From NCBI GenBank assembly GCA_964017155.1, contig OZ024864.1:35922529-35986528 (forward strand): 64,000 nucleotides of DNA, given 5' to 3'. Below, in pieces: positions 33,419-47,369 of the stretch; position 1 is the stretch's first letter, and every line of letters starts with the position of its first letter. The stretch is from Oasisia sp. SBJ-2009. Taxonomy: Eukaryota > Annelida > Polychaeta > Sabellida > Siboglinidae. A program made the position numbers and the translations under genes. The notes under the pieces are model-generated. The model saw only the letters and a list, made by a program, of their open reading frames with translations. It had not been told where the DNA came from and made no database searches.

Positions 33419-33624
33419 AATGTGCCCTGAGTTAGTGATTGGATATCATTATAACATGGAAAGATAATCGTGCCATTGTGTTGCATTTTCTTTCATATAT
33501 TTTTGTGTTACATTGCAGTAACCCGATTTTGTACTCTACCTTGTATGTAAATAACATTTATTGTCCAGAAAAAATGGAAACAGCAGCTTAGGGGTGGCAA
33601 AACTGTTTTATGCCAATAGCCGCT

Positions 33625-33650
33625 GGCAGCCATTTTTCAAAATGGCTGCC
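33625..33650. other. Perfect 12-bp hairpin
   Basis: GGCAGCCATTTT, a 2-base loop TC, then AAAATGGCTGCC. The arms are perfect inverted repeats. No U-run follows, so a terminator role is not suggested. Confidence 0.8.
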
Positions 33651-33774
33651 ATGGCAATCAGGATGCCAATTTGCAATGGCCCAATATCCACCTTTCCTTT
33701 AAATGTATTAAACTATGTGTCTACTAATGTTGGTGCTTGTATCACAAAATGAACAATAGGTTAGTTACGCTCTC

Positions 33775-33930
33775 ACACTTAAATGAATTGGGGCTAGCTC
33801 TCACGGTTATATGGAGTGGAGTTAACTGGCATGCTTAAATGGAGTCGGGCTAGCTCTCACGCTTAAATAGAATGGGGCTAGCTCTCAAGCTTCGATGGAG
33901 TGGGGCTAGCTCTCACGTTTAAGGGAGTGG
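33775..33930. repeat. Short minisatellite, about 30-bp unit
   Basis: Five to six degenerate units contain GGGGCTAGCTCTCACG and CTTAAATGGAGT. It lies only in the spacer. Confidence 0.8.
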
Positions 33931-34599
33931 CATGCTTTGAAGATGAATATGTTTGTTTTTATTAAAAATACTGACATTTAATTGCAGTGTTTTGGTCAGT
34001 AAAATGGAGGGGTTGCAAGGAGACGACCTACGCCATACAAATATCATGTTGTGCTATTTTGGGATACGACACCACAAGTAGGAAACGTTTTTACCCATAT
34101 TTCGGAACGATAATTAATGGATGGTAACAATACAATACATATGTATATATTTTGAGTATATCACTTCTATCTTTGCTTGCACAAAAGTATTGCCTGCCAA
34201 TATTATATACTTTACAAGCTTGAAAATGTTACGTAAATAATTCACGTACATAATAAATAGTTTATATCAAAGTATTGAGCCTAGTGGGCCTCCATGTGAT
34301 ATACATAATGAGATGAAATTACATTTATCATAGCTAAAGCGTTGATGCCGTAAACATTGAGATATATTCTTTCATAGATAATTCATGATCTACCGTATCA
34401 AAATCGATGTTTTTAAACGTTCATTGAATTCAGTTTGCTATTTAGAGATGTAATTATTGATTAATTAACTCACTGACGATAAACAAATATACTCGAAAAA
34501 ATATGTAATGACTAAGGTTAAAATGTTGCATTGACAATAAATGCACTTATGCCTAATAACCCCTTGTAAGAACGCCATATTTGCAATGTCTGTTTACAA

Positions 34600-35960
34600 T
34601 AATCTTTTTATTTTAGAGTGGATGGCCACTCGCCATCCGCTTGCCTTTTTCAGAATCCTTGACGGCCGCCAATATGGCACCCACACAGAACCAAATGTGG
34701 CTGTTATGTTATAGGATGTCATCATTAAAGTCTCCACATAAAAAAGGTGTCTTATTGTTGTGGATATGTCCAAAGATTTGTTCAACATTTTCACACACAA
34801 CAATCTATGCTAGATCCGTCTGCACTCAGCTCAGCATCTGTTGTGGTGTGGTGTGGAGTCCAGTTTTGTCTTTCAGCATAATTTTCCCTGCAGCTGTCCA
34901 GCAGTCCGACTCTTTAAAAAGTATTGTGCGATAAACAAGAGCACCACGTGCTGCGGTCGTGTCTTCGTTGACGAAGAGTCTCTTGTGTCCATCTTTTTTT
35001 CGTTTTGTCAAGTAAAACCTTGCCTTATACACTGTGTCTCTCACATTGTTACTGCTAAATCGGATGATAATGTTCGTCTGTTTCGGTTTCCCATTTCTGT
35101 CAGTTTTTTGGTCCAAGTCGGTTACTTCTTTCTATTTGAGCTCTGGACGCTGGCATTTCCATGTCATTGTTAACGATTTCCACAATTATATCAATGGTGC
35201 CTTCAGTGTCCGTTTCCGGTATTCCACTGAATCTGATGTTCGAGCGCCGGGAGTATTGTTCCACTTTGTCAGATTCAAGCTCTGGTGTTGCCACTTTTCT
35301 TCCAAACCGTTGACATGTCTTAACGCCCTGTCTACTATTATCCTATCCATGTGCAAATGTAATGGAGTGCGTGTTACGATGCATTGCCCACAATTTGTGG
35401 TGATGTGTGTCATCTATTGCCACAAATCGTTCGAAAGTTCGAAATTGTCAAAATCATTGTGAGCTAAATGTAGAATGGAAAGTTTGGTCTACCTGTACAT
35501 GCTAGCTAGATATACATTACAGGTGTTTATTGGTATATAACACTTGAAAGGCTACAATAATTTTGTGTCTGTAATAATATGTTAAACATAAACAGTGTGA
35601 CGGGTGTCACATATCATGAATTGATCATACTTTTCAATTCCTCGTTTTCTATATTAAAAAAGAGGACTGGATTTATACATATTTAGCCACATAAATGTAA
35701 TAACATTTTAGTTTGCAAAGGGCACCACCACTTTTCCAGGCGATCTGAGGTGGTGATACACTTGAGTAGGTCGAACATTTCCTTGATGTTCATGTTAAAT
35801 GCAGCCATCCAAGACTTGACTTGGCAATTCAATCAGGAACTACGATACTTGATAAGGAAGGGCTGTATGAGTGAATGGACCTGCGGAAATGTGGTACGTG
35901 CGACTTCGGCATTCTTCTCGCCCAGAAGCACCTGCAACTGTATCATATCATCATTGAGTT
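34600..35960 (-). pseudogene. LINE ORF1 plus start of endonuclease, right copy
   Basis: On the minus strand, from high to low coordinates: the coiled-coil region (near 35960-35700), then DKVEQYSRRSNIRFSGIPE (about 35270-35210) and RAQIERSNRLGPKN, then in another frame KPKQTNIIIRFSSN and TVYKARFYL (35100-34990). An endonuclease piece ENVEQIFGHIHNNKTPFLCG followed by DFN lies at 34716-34810. This is the order ORF1-RRM, C-terminal domain, ORF2 of non-LTR elements with an L1-like ORF1. At least one frameshift is present and the RT is missing. Confidence 0.75.
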
Positions 35961-36139
35961 GAGTGTCGATGGCGAGGAAGGATACCTGATTGTGAGTGTA
36001 TGAGTCACCTTGACAATCATCGGCGTGCTTGGCATTGACCTATAGTGACTTCTTTGCAAATGAAGCTTTGACCAGAACGTCGCTCAATGGAACAGTGCCT
36101 AGATTACAAAACCACCGTATCGCAATGCAGTATAATAGG

Positions 36140-36640
36140 GATGGGAAGCAGATGACGCAAACCGACGCCTAATATCACGCAACATGGTAAATAAAGTAAC
36201 GTACGGCTCCTAGTACGTCCTCAAATTGGTCAGGTTTGGCTGTGCATAAGAGTGTGCATGTAGAGATGGGAACTATGGCTGCACGGGGCGTCAAGTGGTA
36301 TACACGTTGTCCTGTACCTGTGGTTGTAGTCCTGCCTGCACACCCTGTCACCATCAAGGAGTTGTTTACAATGGTGATGCAGATGATCAAAATAACAACG
36401 ACAAGTGATCAAGTCAACTGAAGGTCAACAGAAGCGCCACCACACGGATTAAATACAACTAATACTGTGAGCACCAATTGACCTAAATGGAGACATGGAG
36501 GCAAACTGGAAATACATGTCAATGATGTTGAGGAAGCGAATGGTCCATATGTGATGGTGTTTTTGTGGCAGGTAAAACACGATTGACTGAGGGGTAAAGA
36601 AGACTAAGATCTCCCCCGATGGATGAACATTTTAAATACT
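36140..36640 (+). repeat. Dispersed repeat, right arm copy
   Basis: Inverse copy of 32041-32530. The plus strand encodes VHVEMGTMAARGVKWY, and CACCATCAAGGAGTTG is shared with 3190 and 20060. Unrecognised family. Confidence 0.7.
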
Positions 36641-36946
36641 AATCAATAGTTGCTGCTTTTATATAATAATTTGTATTTAAGCGTCGGAATTGACGACGGG
36701 CATGAGTGGATTACATATGAGAGTACTACAACTCTCGGGCTTCTCTTACAACAATTTGTCCACATTTAAAACCTGTTAAATGATCAATGAAAATGATACT
36801 ATTACTACCATCTACTGGCTGCTGGGTGGGTCCGGAGTTCATGCTACAATGTCTGTTGAGACGCTTTTTTTGCTGGATCAGTTGAAGTACTGGTTACTGA
36901 AGATGACCTTGGATTACACACTACTATTGGTGAAACAGCTCTTTCT

Positions 36947-37013
<67 letters not shown>

Positions 37014-37089
37014 GTACAAATATATATATATATATCTTTGTCTCTCTCCCTCTCACTGTCCCGCCCTCTCTCTCTCTGTCTGTTTCTCT

Positions 37090-37127
<38 letters not shown>

Positions 37128-39330
37128 CTCTCCCACCTGTATTGACGGTCCGGGCAGTACTACTATACTGAATTACTGAATGGCCATGCATAATCGTGAT
37201 TAGAAGGATAATCATTTCTTGTTGACGTTTCACCGGTTGTCAAATGTGTTACAGGGTCGTCTTTTGGATTATGTACGCCACGTGTATGTTCTTGTAATTG
37301 TAGTTAAATATGTACTAATTATGCCGTTAATACATGTAAAGTAAAACAAGATTAGTTAAGATACTATAGTATGCCATTACAAAGGAATTGCATATACATT
37401 TCTTGAAATTTCGATAAAAACATGATATCACGAAATCATAACTGTCTGATGATCTCAAGCGTTAATGGCGGCTACGGCCGATGGCCAAAAGATCACATCA
37501 TACGGCTCGCCCTCGCCTTATTAGAACGGATCCGCCTTCTCTCTGGCAATAATTTGTAACACTTGGATAATGGGTGATCTTTGTCTTTCATAACTCATTT
37601 TGTTTTGCCTATACATACGGTAGGTTCTTGCCTACTATTTGGGTGAAACCTCGGTGAAATGTTAATCGTGTGTTGCTTGACGACTTTTTGCCCGTAGAGA
37701 CTCCAATTATACATCCACTATATCACTATTAACACAGTCTGAGGAAATGACAGTGAATGTTTATGTATACTCTCCCCAGAATAGCTCGACCCACACCGTT
37801 TTTGATTAATTAACGGTAATAAGACATTCAAGTTAGTCTAAGGACACCGAGATTGACAAGACACACGATTATAAATCACGTGACTGTAATGTCATTTAAT
37901 ACGTGAACATGTCAACAATAAACCAGCGGTGCCCTAGCTAGCCTACGTCAAATAGGAAGCAGTAAAACGTATTACTGACATAAACACCAAACACCACCAC
38001 AAACGCAGATCCACATACCACCTACCCTATGTAACGACTTGTCATGCAGACAGAGACTGCCATATAATGTAACGCTTCGTAACTGGCACGCGAAGCATAT
38101 CAGGGCAATAAATCTCGGATAATATCCCCCGGAAAACATCCACCTAGGTAAACGTGCCATGGGACATTACCCCCTTGAAATGATCATATTTTCAAGAAAC
38201 ATCGATGGTAGATATTTGAATGTTTGTGCTATTTATTTATTTTGAATGTTGGTGATATTTATTTGACAACACAAACAAATATATTCATTACGTATGCGAA
38301 TGAAATACAAACGGTAATTAACTACATAAACCTGCTCAACTGTTGCATAGGCAAGCAAATTAGATCCGTTATATACGGGGAAGCCATACAAACTGTGTTG
38401 TATGCAGATGCCTTATGAGACACATTCCATTACTGACTGTGTGCACCATGACACGACAGAGACAGTTACTACAACGGGTGAGTAATAACAATATATAACA
38501 CGTCATATTTTGCCTCCCATCAATCTTTTAATAAGTGTACAACTAATGTACATATATATATTATGCAATATAACGACAACACTGAAATAATTAGTTCGAT
38601 GAAACAGTTCACAAATTGATATTAAACGGGTGCTGTCGCGGTGCCGGCTTGGAAAATGTGTTTTCGTGAAATTCAAGAGGGGCAGAATCGTGACGCAATT
38701 GTGAAACACGTTACCGACGTTTACCGCCATCGTTCTCAGTTTTATTTAAAAGACTGCACTCCTCGATGTTACCCTCAAACCATAACTGAGCGGTAAATCA
38801 AAACCGGGCATCCTCGGGAATTTCCGTAAAAGGGCAAAATTAATGGCCTTGCTTTATATCTGGAATCATATAAGATATTTAGATATTTTGGCAGTATCAT
38901 CATCTGAAAAAGCATCAACGTTACGAAGGGGCAGGGTATATTTTATCACAGGATATGGTATTTTATATTGTCACATTAGTTTAGTGTTCCATTCAGCGTT
39001 TCCACGCGTCCATTTCACTAATGTAAAAAACTCTTCAAGAATATTCCCTCTTAGAAAAAATCCTTTGTTAATTTTTTTTTTTAACGTGGACACTATTTCC
39101 ATGGCACACCAGTGGCAGCAGCCCGCTGGCGTGTCATGGGGTTAAGTGTTCATGTACTCGAGATCATTCCTAATGATCAAGATTGATGTTAAGATGCCAA
39201 ATCAGGTTTAAGAGCTCTTAACAATGTTAATGAAATGGTCCCCAGGAACCCCTAGAATGGCAGAGACTAACGTTCATAAATACACAAGTCATACGAAACA
39301 TTACCTGAATCGAGTTTATGATAATGGTAA
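36641..39330. other. Right arm without a recognised gene
   Basis: Mirror of 29300-32040. It contains (CT)n/(TA)n at 36945-37135 and short open frames that simply mirror those of the left arm. No gene is recognised. Confidence 0.6.
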
Positions 39331-39590
39331 AATAGAATGTGAGTGTGTGTATGTTGTGTGCGTGTGTGCGTGTGTGCGTGTGTGCGTGTGTGCGTGTGTG
39401 CGTGTGTGCGTGTGTGCGTGTGTGCGTGTGTTTGTGTGAGTGCGTGTGTGCGCATGTATCCGTGTATGAGTGTGAGTGTGTGTGTGCGTGTGTGTGTGTG
39501 TGCGTGTGTGCGTGTGTGCGTGTGTGCGTGTGCGTGTGTACGTGCGTGTGTGCGCATGTTCGCATGTTCGCATGTGCGCATGTGAATGTG
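39330..39590. repeat. (GT)n/(GTGTGC)n microsatellite
   Basis: Repeats of GTGTGTGC with variants; mirror of 29090-29300. TH- and VC-rich frames here are artefacts. Confidence 0.95.
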
Positions 39591-39775
39591 TTTCGAATCG
39601 ATTGTCAATACATGAATTGCAAAGAACGTCTATGTATAACTGCAAATAATATAAAACAAACAAGACATATATATTTACATTTCGATTCGTGGAAAAGACC
39701 GCCATTCCCTTTCGTTTAACGTTAGCCGAACGTTATCGCCGGTTACAATGATTTGTAATGATTATTCTCTCGTGG

Positions 39776-40050
39776 TTATAAAGTGTTGTGCTCCTCCGGG
39801 GACAGAAGTTCGTTTGTCCGGTGGGTGTGATTTGATTGGTTGGCGAGACGGACCCACTCATTCGTTCTCTGTGTGATACGTTTGGCTGCGTGAACACGAG
39901 TCGCGCAGTCGGACCAGGAAGTGACGTCACGGTCGGTGCATCCGGCGGTTTGGTTCTGGCAAATGTCGTTCGTGGAATTCGCCGCCATTGCAAACCCGTC
40001 GTTCCACGTCGGCAATGATAACGTCACTCTCTGCTGACGCGTGGCTCCAT
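39776..40050 (-). CDS. T-box-family copy C, exon 9 (C-terminus)
   Basis: The acceptor is AATCGATAG|ATGGAGC on the minus strand; 275 nt, the same length as in copy B. It encodes [33 protein letters not shown] and WVRLANQSNHTH. It differs from copy B by a few residues (S to L, Y to T). The open frame and acceptor are intact. Confidence 0.65.
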
Positions 40051-40714
40051 CTATCGATTGAATACGGGGCGGTAATGCATACTGCGTTTTATAGGTTATT
40101 TGCCTATTTTCTTTGAACTATATATCATAAACAAATAACTAACAAGCGTAAAGTAACTGTTAGCAGCTAGAAACTATTAAATTTTCAGAAAGGTGGGATA
40201 AACATAGAAACAGAAGCCCGTTCTCTCGATAAGTCGAAGAAATATTTCTTCAGATGGTTTCTGCCTTTATTACTCTGGATGGCAATATTGTTACATCTTA
40301 GTTAACTAAATTCCCGCAATGAAGAGCGTATTATTTATTTCGTTATTCGAACCACGACACATACTTTGCCGTTGCTCTAATGTTTGTATTGATATTTCTT
40401 AAGATTTCAGGTTGATATATTGCAAAACTGTACACATTGATAACATGATGTCCACTGCCACATTATGGAACGAACCGCTCTTGATCACGTGCTTCGGATA
40501 AAACAACCATGGCTGGCCACGTGACCCGGGTGGGCACTAAAATGGGAACGAACTTCAGCGATCCTGAAAAGAAATGCTCGAGATAAACTCATCATAGACT
40601 TATGCCACATGGTGATAATTTGCTTATTATCTATTTTTCGAATAAGCCACGAAATATTCTGAAAACATTACGAGTGGAACGAAACTAAGTGTAGCTAGCT
40701 AGCATTAGGGCGAC

Positions 40715-41160
40715 ATATACAGCTGGCTACTATTGCGACACCAACCAATAACTAAGTCAACTGGCTACTATTGTCACCCCAACAAATAACTATGTCAGGT
40801 GGCTATTATTGCCACCTCAAACAATAACTAAGTCAGCTGGCTACTATTGCTCCCCCAGACAATAACTAAGACATCCGGCTACTAATGCCACCATAAAAAT
40901 AACTAAGACAGCTGGCTACTATTACGCCCCCATATAATAACTAAGACATATGGCTACTGTTGTGACCCTTAATAAAAACTAAGACATATGGCTACTATTG
41001 CCATCTCGACCAATACTTAGGATACCTGGATAACATTGCTACCCAACAAATAACTAAGATTGCTGGCTACTATTGCCACCCGAACAAATAACCTAGACAG
41101 CTCGATAATAGTGCCACCCTAAATAACAAGAAACAGCTGGACATCATTGCCATCCCAATC
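40715..41160. repeat. About 38-bp minisatellite, mirror copy
   Basis: Inverse of 27500-27955, with units such as AGCTGGCTACTATTGCCACC. Single-base differences from the left array are visible. Confidence 0.85.
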
Positions 41161-41380
41161 AACAAATTCCTAAGTAGATGCATAATTACTATTGGCTTGT
41201 GTCGAGAGTTGGGGAAAAGTTACTAATATGTGATTTAAAAAAAATCTTTATTAACACATTTATGCGTAATCACTCATAGTAGTCATCGTAAGAACTATAG
41301 TTTCTTTATTACAGTTCTACTTTCGCTCATGTTGAAACATTGAAAAACAAAACATATTGGTAATTCCATTAGGACTGAAC

Positions 41381-42165
<785 letters not shown>

Positions 42166-42256
42166 TCACTGCTATTGTAGCCTAAACCGGCAGTCACATT
42201 CACGTACTTCCGTGGATATGTTAATCCTGAAGCCAACTACGGCTAAAGAAACTCAC

Positions 42257-42859
42257 CTGGCTCAGTTGCCGTGCCGAGTGTCACCCGGACAGTGACAGAG
42301 CCCTTGTCGGAATGATGAATTTTGTCGCTGTCTTTCTGTCCGTCCTCACTGCCAGCGCCGCTGTTGCTGCTGCTCACCAAACTCGTACTGTGTCTGCTGT
42401 TGTTGTTGCTGCTGCTGATATTGTTGCTGGTGTCACTGCTGTTGTTGGTGTAGCGATGGACCAAGTCGTCAGCCCGTGGTCCGCCGGACACCCAAAGCTG
42501 ATGGGGATAAGACAGACCCGAGAACGGCATGGTCCATGGTCTGTAGTAGCGAGCCATCTGCTCGCTCACAAAGGCATAGCGCAGTAGCTGTTGTTGTTGC
42601 TGCTGCTGATGCTGGTTATGTAGTTCTCGCTGCTTGTGTTGCATTGGCTGCTGCTGCTGCTGAATTAATAAATGCTGCTGGTGGTGTGGCTGGTGTAGCT
42701 CCAGCTGCAGTTGTTGCTGTTCCTGCTGCCATGTGAAGTACTGTAGTTGCAAGTGGGCTGCCGATAGCGTATCCCGTGTGGTGGCGCTGTACATCGTCTC
42801 ACTCAACGACGTCTGTCGCCCGCAGTCGGGGCCGCTTATGTAATTGTAAGCACCTTTGT
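42257..42859 (-). CDS. T-box-family copy C, exon 8 (Q-rich, open)
   Basis: The acceptor is TATTCCTAG|ACAAAGG and the donor GAGCCAG|GTGAGTTT; 603 nt, phase 1 to 1. It encodes GRQTSLSETMYSATTRDTL, a glutamine-rich middle with HKQRELHNQHQQQQ, SEQMARYYRPWTMPF and GLSYPHQLW. It is open throughout, unlike copy B. Exons encoding a DNA-binding domain are absent from this arm, and the region where exon 2 should lie is replaced by a dispersed repeat (43870-45117). Expression as a protein is therefore doubtful unless another promoter is used. Confidence 0.7.
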
Positions 42860-43197
42860 CTAGGAATAAACAATAATGCATTACTGTGTTAGAAATAACT
42901 GAGTCGTGACACAATTACATGTTCCCAATACTTTCTTTTGAGTATGGAACGAACTATTTTTGGATAATAAATAAGTTTGTCAAGTACATTTTATATATAA
43001 CTAAGGGTAAACAAAAGTGTAATAAATTGTTTTAAGTGCGGACACAGGAAGGTAGCTAGTAACGTTATTGATAACATATAAAGTACTGGTTAATTAATTT
43101 TGGCATTCGTTTATGTGTTCGTGCCAATCTAAGTTTTCATCAATATGAAAACCTTGAAATTGTACACATTTCATACGTTGGATAACTGTATTATACA

Positions 43198-43869
43198 TTG
43201 TTAAAAGTATTTATTCATTCCCATGAGGAGGGGATCTACAGAATAACATGCATTTCGTTTTGGAAATATTTCGAGATCATTTATTTGCACGAAACCAGCC
43301 AATATTTGAAGTTCCTTGTTCATATCTTCGTATATATTATTAACTTGTGGTCCTGTCTTGTATATAGTAGTGTCATAAGCAAATAATATAGTTTTGCAAT
43401 GCTTTACACAAAACGGGAGATCAATTTTGTATATTATAAACAGGAGCGGACCAAGTATAGACCCCCTGCGGGACGCCGTATGTGATGTCCCGTTGAAGCG
43501 AATCACTATTATTATATTTAACATATTGTTTCCGATTTGACAGATAACTTTTAAACCATTTAAGAGGAGTACCCGTTATTCCATAACATTCAAGTTTAAA
43601 TAATAATATTTGGTGATCAATTGTATCGAATGCTTTACTTAAATCCAAGAAAACACTAAGGACCGAGTTTTTATTGCCCAAGGAGTTTATAACATCACTA
43701 GTAAATGAAGTTATAGCATTCAGTGTTGAATGTTTTTCACGAAAATCATATTGGTTATTGTTTAATATTTTATGAGTTTGATTGAAATGAAAAATCCTTT
43801 TATTTACAACTTTTTCCGTTATTTTAGAAATTGAAGGTAACAGTGATATAGGTCTATAATTGGAAATGT
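43198..43869 (-). pseudogene. LINE reverse transcriptase remnant, right arm
   Basis: The minus strand reads NYRPISLLPSISKITEKVV, then FLDLSKAFDTIDHQ in the same frame, GITGTPLKWFKSY, GVPQG, and after a frameshift GPLLFIIYKIDLPF and LFAYDTTIY. The poly-A run that is 7 A in the left copy is 5 A here, so this half is open. FAYD replaces FADD as in the left copy. The element is cut at 43869 and joins (GT)n-containing sequence. Confidence 0.85.
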
Positions 43870-43956
43870 CAAGCACAAAGTAAAGCGCAATATTATCCAT
43901 ACTGTAAAATCGTTAATAAAATGAGTTATTTGTGTGTGTGCGTGTGTGTGTGTGTA

Positions 43957-44006
<50 letters not shown>

Positions 44007-44130
44007 CACATGTGCGTGCGTTGACATTACGTTGTCACAACGACACGTTACATACACACACAGCTGCACACATTCACTCACGCACTCATATATGTGTACA
44101 CAGTCGTGCACAATGATTAATATTCCATAT
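43870..44130. repeat. (GT)n repeat element (matches 12900-13190)
   Basis: Shares GTTGTCACAACG, CAGCTGCACACATTCACTCA and GATTAATATTCCATATAA with 12900-13190. It directly precedes the 1-kb dispersed repeat. Confidence 0.7.
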
Positions 44131-45117
44131 AAGATTTGAGAGTGACGAATCTGAAGTTGTTTTTAACTTTTTGCGGCCACCTTGATAACGTAAACCTAAG
44201 ATTGACTCAAAAATCGTCATAAAAATAACATCTATGACCAGTTGTTACTCAGGTAATCACTGTCCTTTTTTTGAATGGCATTGCATATGTTTGGGTATTT
44301 TCGTAATAACAGTAATCATAATTATATAGTATAGTCCATGCTCTGCCATATAACCCGTAACAAAGTTGAGTTAAACGCAGATTTTCTGTTGAGTTGTATT
44401 CTACATAGTACGTGCCGTGTCTTTCAACAATCCGTGAGCTTTTTTGAAAATCCGTGGCATAAAGTCAATCGAGCGTGAAATCCAAAATGAGCGCCACTGA
44501 GTAAGTATTCGTCTATAACTTTGGATGTAGCAAGGATATGTATTCAAACTTGGTTTCAATTCCACCTGATATTGACATACCTGAATTATCTATTTTATTT
44601 GTTGATGTCATATTAGATGAGAAATGCAACATTGCTACCCATCAATGACGATCGTCAACTACAGAAACACAATCAGCCGATACAAACATTCGATCGAAAT
44701 GAGTTAGAAACTTGGTTTCGATGTCCCTCTCGGTGGCTATGAGGACCCCCAATCAAATCAATATTCTTTCGTGACCTTTCAAGTTGAAAAATGGTTAAGT
44801 TAATGGGTAAAAGTTAGCATTTTAACCATATGTTTTCACAAATAGGGAAAACACTGGTATATACATGAGCTGGAGGTCTTATCTCAGTGGCTATCATCAT
44901 AGTTCTGCTGAGATAAAGTCAAATGCAAGAGATTGCATTAACTGTTAACGGTTCTAGGCGCCATATCAAGGTCAACAGGTCACTCACCCCTTTATATAAC
45001 CCGCCACAGTTGATTTACTTTACTTGTATTAGTCTTCCATATGTACGCATGGCAGATGTTCTTTTGATGCATGTTTGGTTCCTGTCAGCCATCCCAAACC
45101 CGTTCTAATGTCCGCAA
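44130..45117. repeat. Dispersed repeat, copy 2 (matches 1-1025)
   Basis: Direct copy of the first kilobase of the window. It sits exactly where the left arm of the palindrome has copy B exon 2 and the minisatellite, so it marks a replacement in the right arm. Confidence 0.8.
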
Positions 45118-45390
45118 TACTAGTCGTTTCAAAAATACAATGTGAATACTTACAACGTAATTGCGAGAACACACCTCGCTAGAAAATAGGTCTTGTTCAC
45201 GCTACGACCTGTCAGAGAATGGCTGATGTCGCAGCAGCAGCAACAACATGGTATATGAATCCAGGCACTTCATAACCACAGTTCTTGTGTAGTCAATTAG
45301 AGCAGTCTGATTATTTACATAGAACAGTTGGTTGGACGCTACAAGTAATTTGTTCGCCTTTGTGATTCTTCCTGTTGTTTCGCTACTTAC

Positions 45391-45513
45391 ACAGCATGGC
45401 GTCGATACCTTGGGAGGTGATGACGACGCACAACTTCCAGGAATCAACCATTCCAAACAAACTAGGAGGTATCCTCTCGCACACATCGCATACTGGTAGA
45501 TTGCTGGTACTTC
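45391..45513 (-). other. Exon-like block, mirror copy
   Basis: Same splice signals as 21581-21704 (CATTTCCAG| and TGT|GTAAGTAG), but one G shorter (GAAGTACCAGC instead of GAAGTAGCCAGC), which shifts the frame between copies. Confidence 0.35.
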
Positions 45514-46018
45514 CTGGAAATGTTATGATATGTAGGCGTCGTACACGTTAGTAATTATAAATATAAGATCAAGTATATTGCACCTAAATCATTTTATGGA
45601 AACCAAGTTCAGAGTCGCATCAATACAAACTGAATAATCGATCTCAGAGTCAATAAATTATTAACATATTCATTGATACGCCATTGAACTGCGACGTGCA
45701 GACAACATTGTAAAGGCATGTTTTTAAATGACAGCGGAAATTAGCAATATTTTCAACTGATCTAACACTAGAAGGAAGGGTATTCAAAAGAGTAGGTGCA
45801 GCTACAACATTGGCACTATTCTCAATATTGGTAACTAAAACACACACAAGGTAACACAAACAAGGTAACACACACACAAGGTACAACATAAATAATTTCA
45901 TAACGAATAAGTGCAACACAGACAATACAAGAGTGATACCAGTTGTGTATCACATCCACGATACATGTTATGATTTGTCATGAGTTGTATGTATATATAG
46001 AGGTAAGTTGTTATACAG

Positions 46019-46168
46019 TTCAGTATCCAATACTGCTCAAAACGTTTCTCACTAAAACTCCCTGGCAGACTTGTTCAATCGAACATCATCCACCAACGTC
46101 TACAGCGAAATATACATTCATTGTTTCGACGCCAGTTATCTCATCGTCTGCCCTGATCGACCCTGCTG
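46019..46168 (+). other. Exon-like block, mirror copy (50 codons)
   Basis: Mirror of 20948-21097 with the same length, frame and splice signals (TTATACAG| and CTG|GTATGTATT). The residue changes T to P and H to Q occur, with no stop. Confidence 0.3.
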
Positions 46169-46825
46169 GTATGTATTTAGTTTTAGTTCATACATAGATA
46201 AACCCAGCATACAACGATAAGTCATCAAATCAACCGAGGGTCATGCGCCACCCCACGGATTAAATACAACTTACAACTAATACCGTGACGCACCAACTGA
46301 CCTAATTGGAGAATGGAGGCAAACTGGAAATACATGTCAATGAAGTTGAGGAAGCGAATTTGATGGTGTTTTTTGTGGCAGGTAAAACACAGTTGACTCA
46401 GGGTAAAAAAAATTAAGACCTCCCCCGATGGATGAACAGCTTAAATACACTGCATATGTAAAGTAACATAGTTTTTTTCTGATTCTGATGGTTTGTAGTA
46501 CAAAACCCCTACTGGGGCATCACGCACTAGTGATGGTGGTTGGTTTCAGGATGGCTGGCTTCATGTTATCTGGAAGTGGAATAAGAGTATGTGTGCTTGG
46601 GAATGTGGAATTAGGATGGGGTGGTTGGGGAAAAGTACAATTTAATGTTGGGGGATGATATGGGTGTGGTAGGGATGGGATGTGGAGGGGGGCTGGGGGT
46701 GGGGTATGTTGTCTATTAGAGGTGCCTCAATGGTGCAGTTGTCAGGTTAATATCCTGCAATGCACCCTTGAAGGCGTCAAGACTGTTGTGGGTTAACACG
46801 TTAGATGGAAGTTTGTTCCACTGGG

Positions 46826-47369
46826 CTATTGTTCGGGGGGAAAACTGTATTTATAATAGTTGTGAGAGGTGGATATTTGTCTGTATTTGTGTGGGTGGTT
46901 GGATCTTGTTTGGCTGTGTCCGGGTATGAGGTATTGATTGGGATTGATGTCTACAAGACTGTTGGTTATTTTGTATAGTGTGCAAAGTCTGGCCTCAGCC
47001 CTCCTCTGGTCCAGGGTTGGCCAGGAGAGGGCAGAGGCCAAGGTGCATCCAGATGTCTCCCAGCTGTAATTGTGGGCCACGAATCTTGCTGCCCGGTGCT
47101 GGACCCCCTCTAGATGGTTGATATTTTGGATAGTATATGGGTCCCACACCGGGCAGCAGTACTCGAGGTGTGGGCGGACCAGACTCCTATAGGCATATCT
47201 CTTGATGGATTGTGGGATAGATTTTAGGTTTCTTTTAATAAATCCAAGTTTGCTATTTGCCTTATTTACTATTTTGTTGATGTGTGGATTCCAGGAGAGG
47301 TTGTTTGATATATCTATGCCAAGGTGGGTTGCTACTGGTACTGCTCTGAGTGGTTCGTCATGTATTGTG
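46826..47369 (-). pseudogene. CR1-type LINE: C-terminal tail
   Basis: After a frameshift the protein resumes with VATHLGIDISNNLSWNPHI and continues to VWDPYTIQNINHLEGVQHRA and CTLYKITNSLVDINPNQYL, the usual C-terminal tail of CR1/Jockey-type proteins. It ends with FPPEQ and a stop. Confidence 0.85.

Larger units (their letters stand above)
33419..35250. other. Spacer of the inverted repeat
   Basis: About 1.8 kb not shared between arms. It holds a hairpin (33625-33650), a short minisatellite (33775-33930), AT-rich unique sequence to about 34600, and the continuation of the minus-strand LINE from the right arm. Confidence 0.85.
45117..46378. repeat. Outer right arm of the palindrome
   Basis: Inverse of 20740-21977, with exon-like blocks at 45391-45513 (minus) and 46019-46168 (plus) and the LINE tail at 45650-45840. 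Beyond 46378 the sequence continues as the dispersed repeat family also found at 32041, up to about 46445. Confidence 0.85.

Noticed and set aside
33561..33752. 63-residue frame in the spacer
   Set aside because: Spans the hairpin and has no recognisable motif or second copy.
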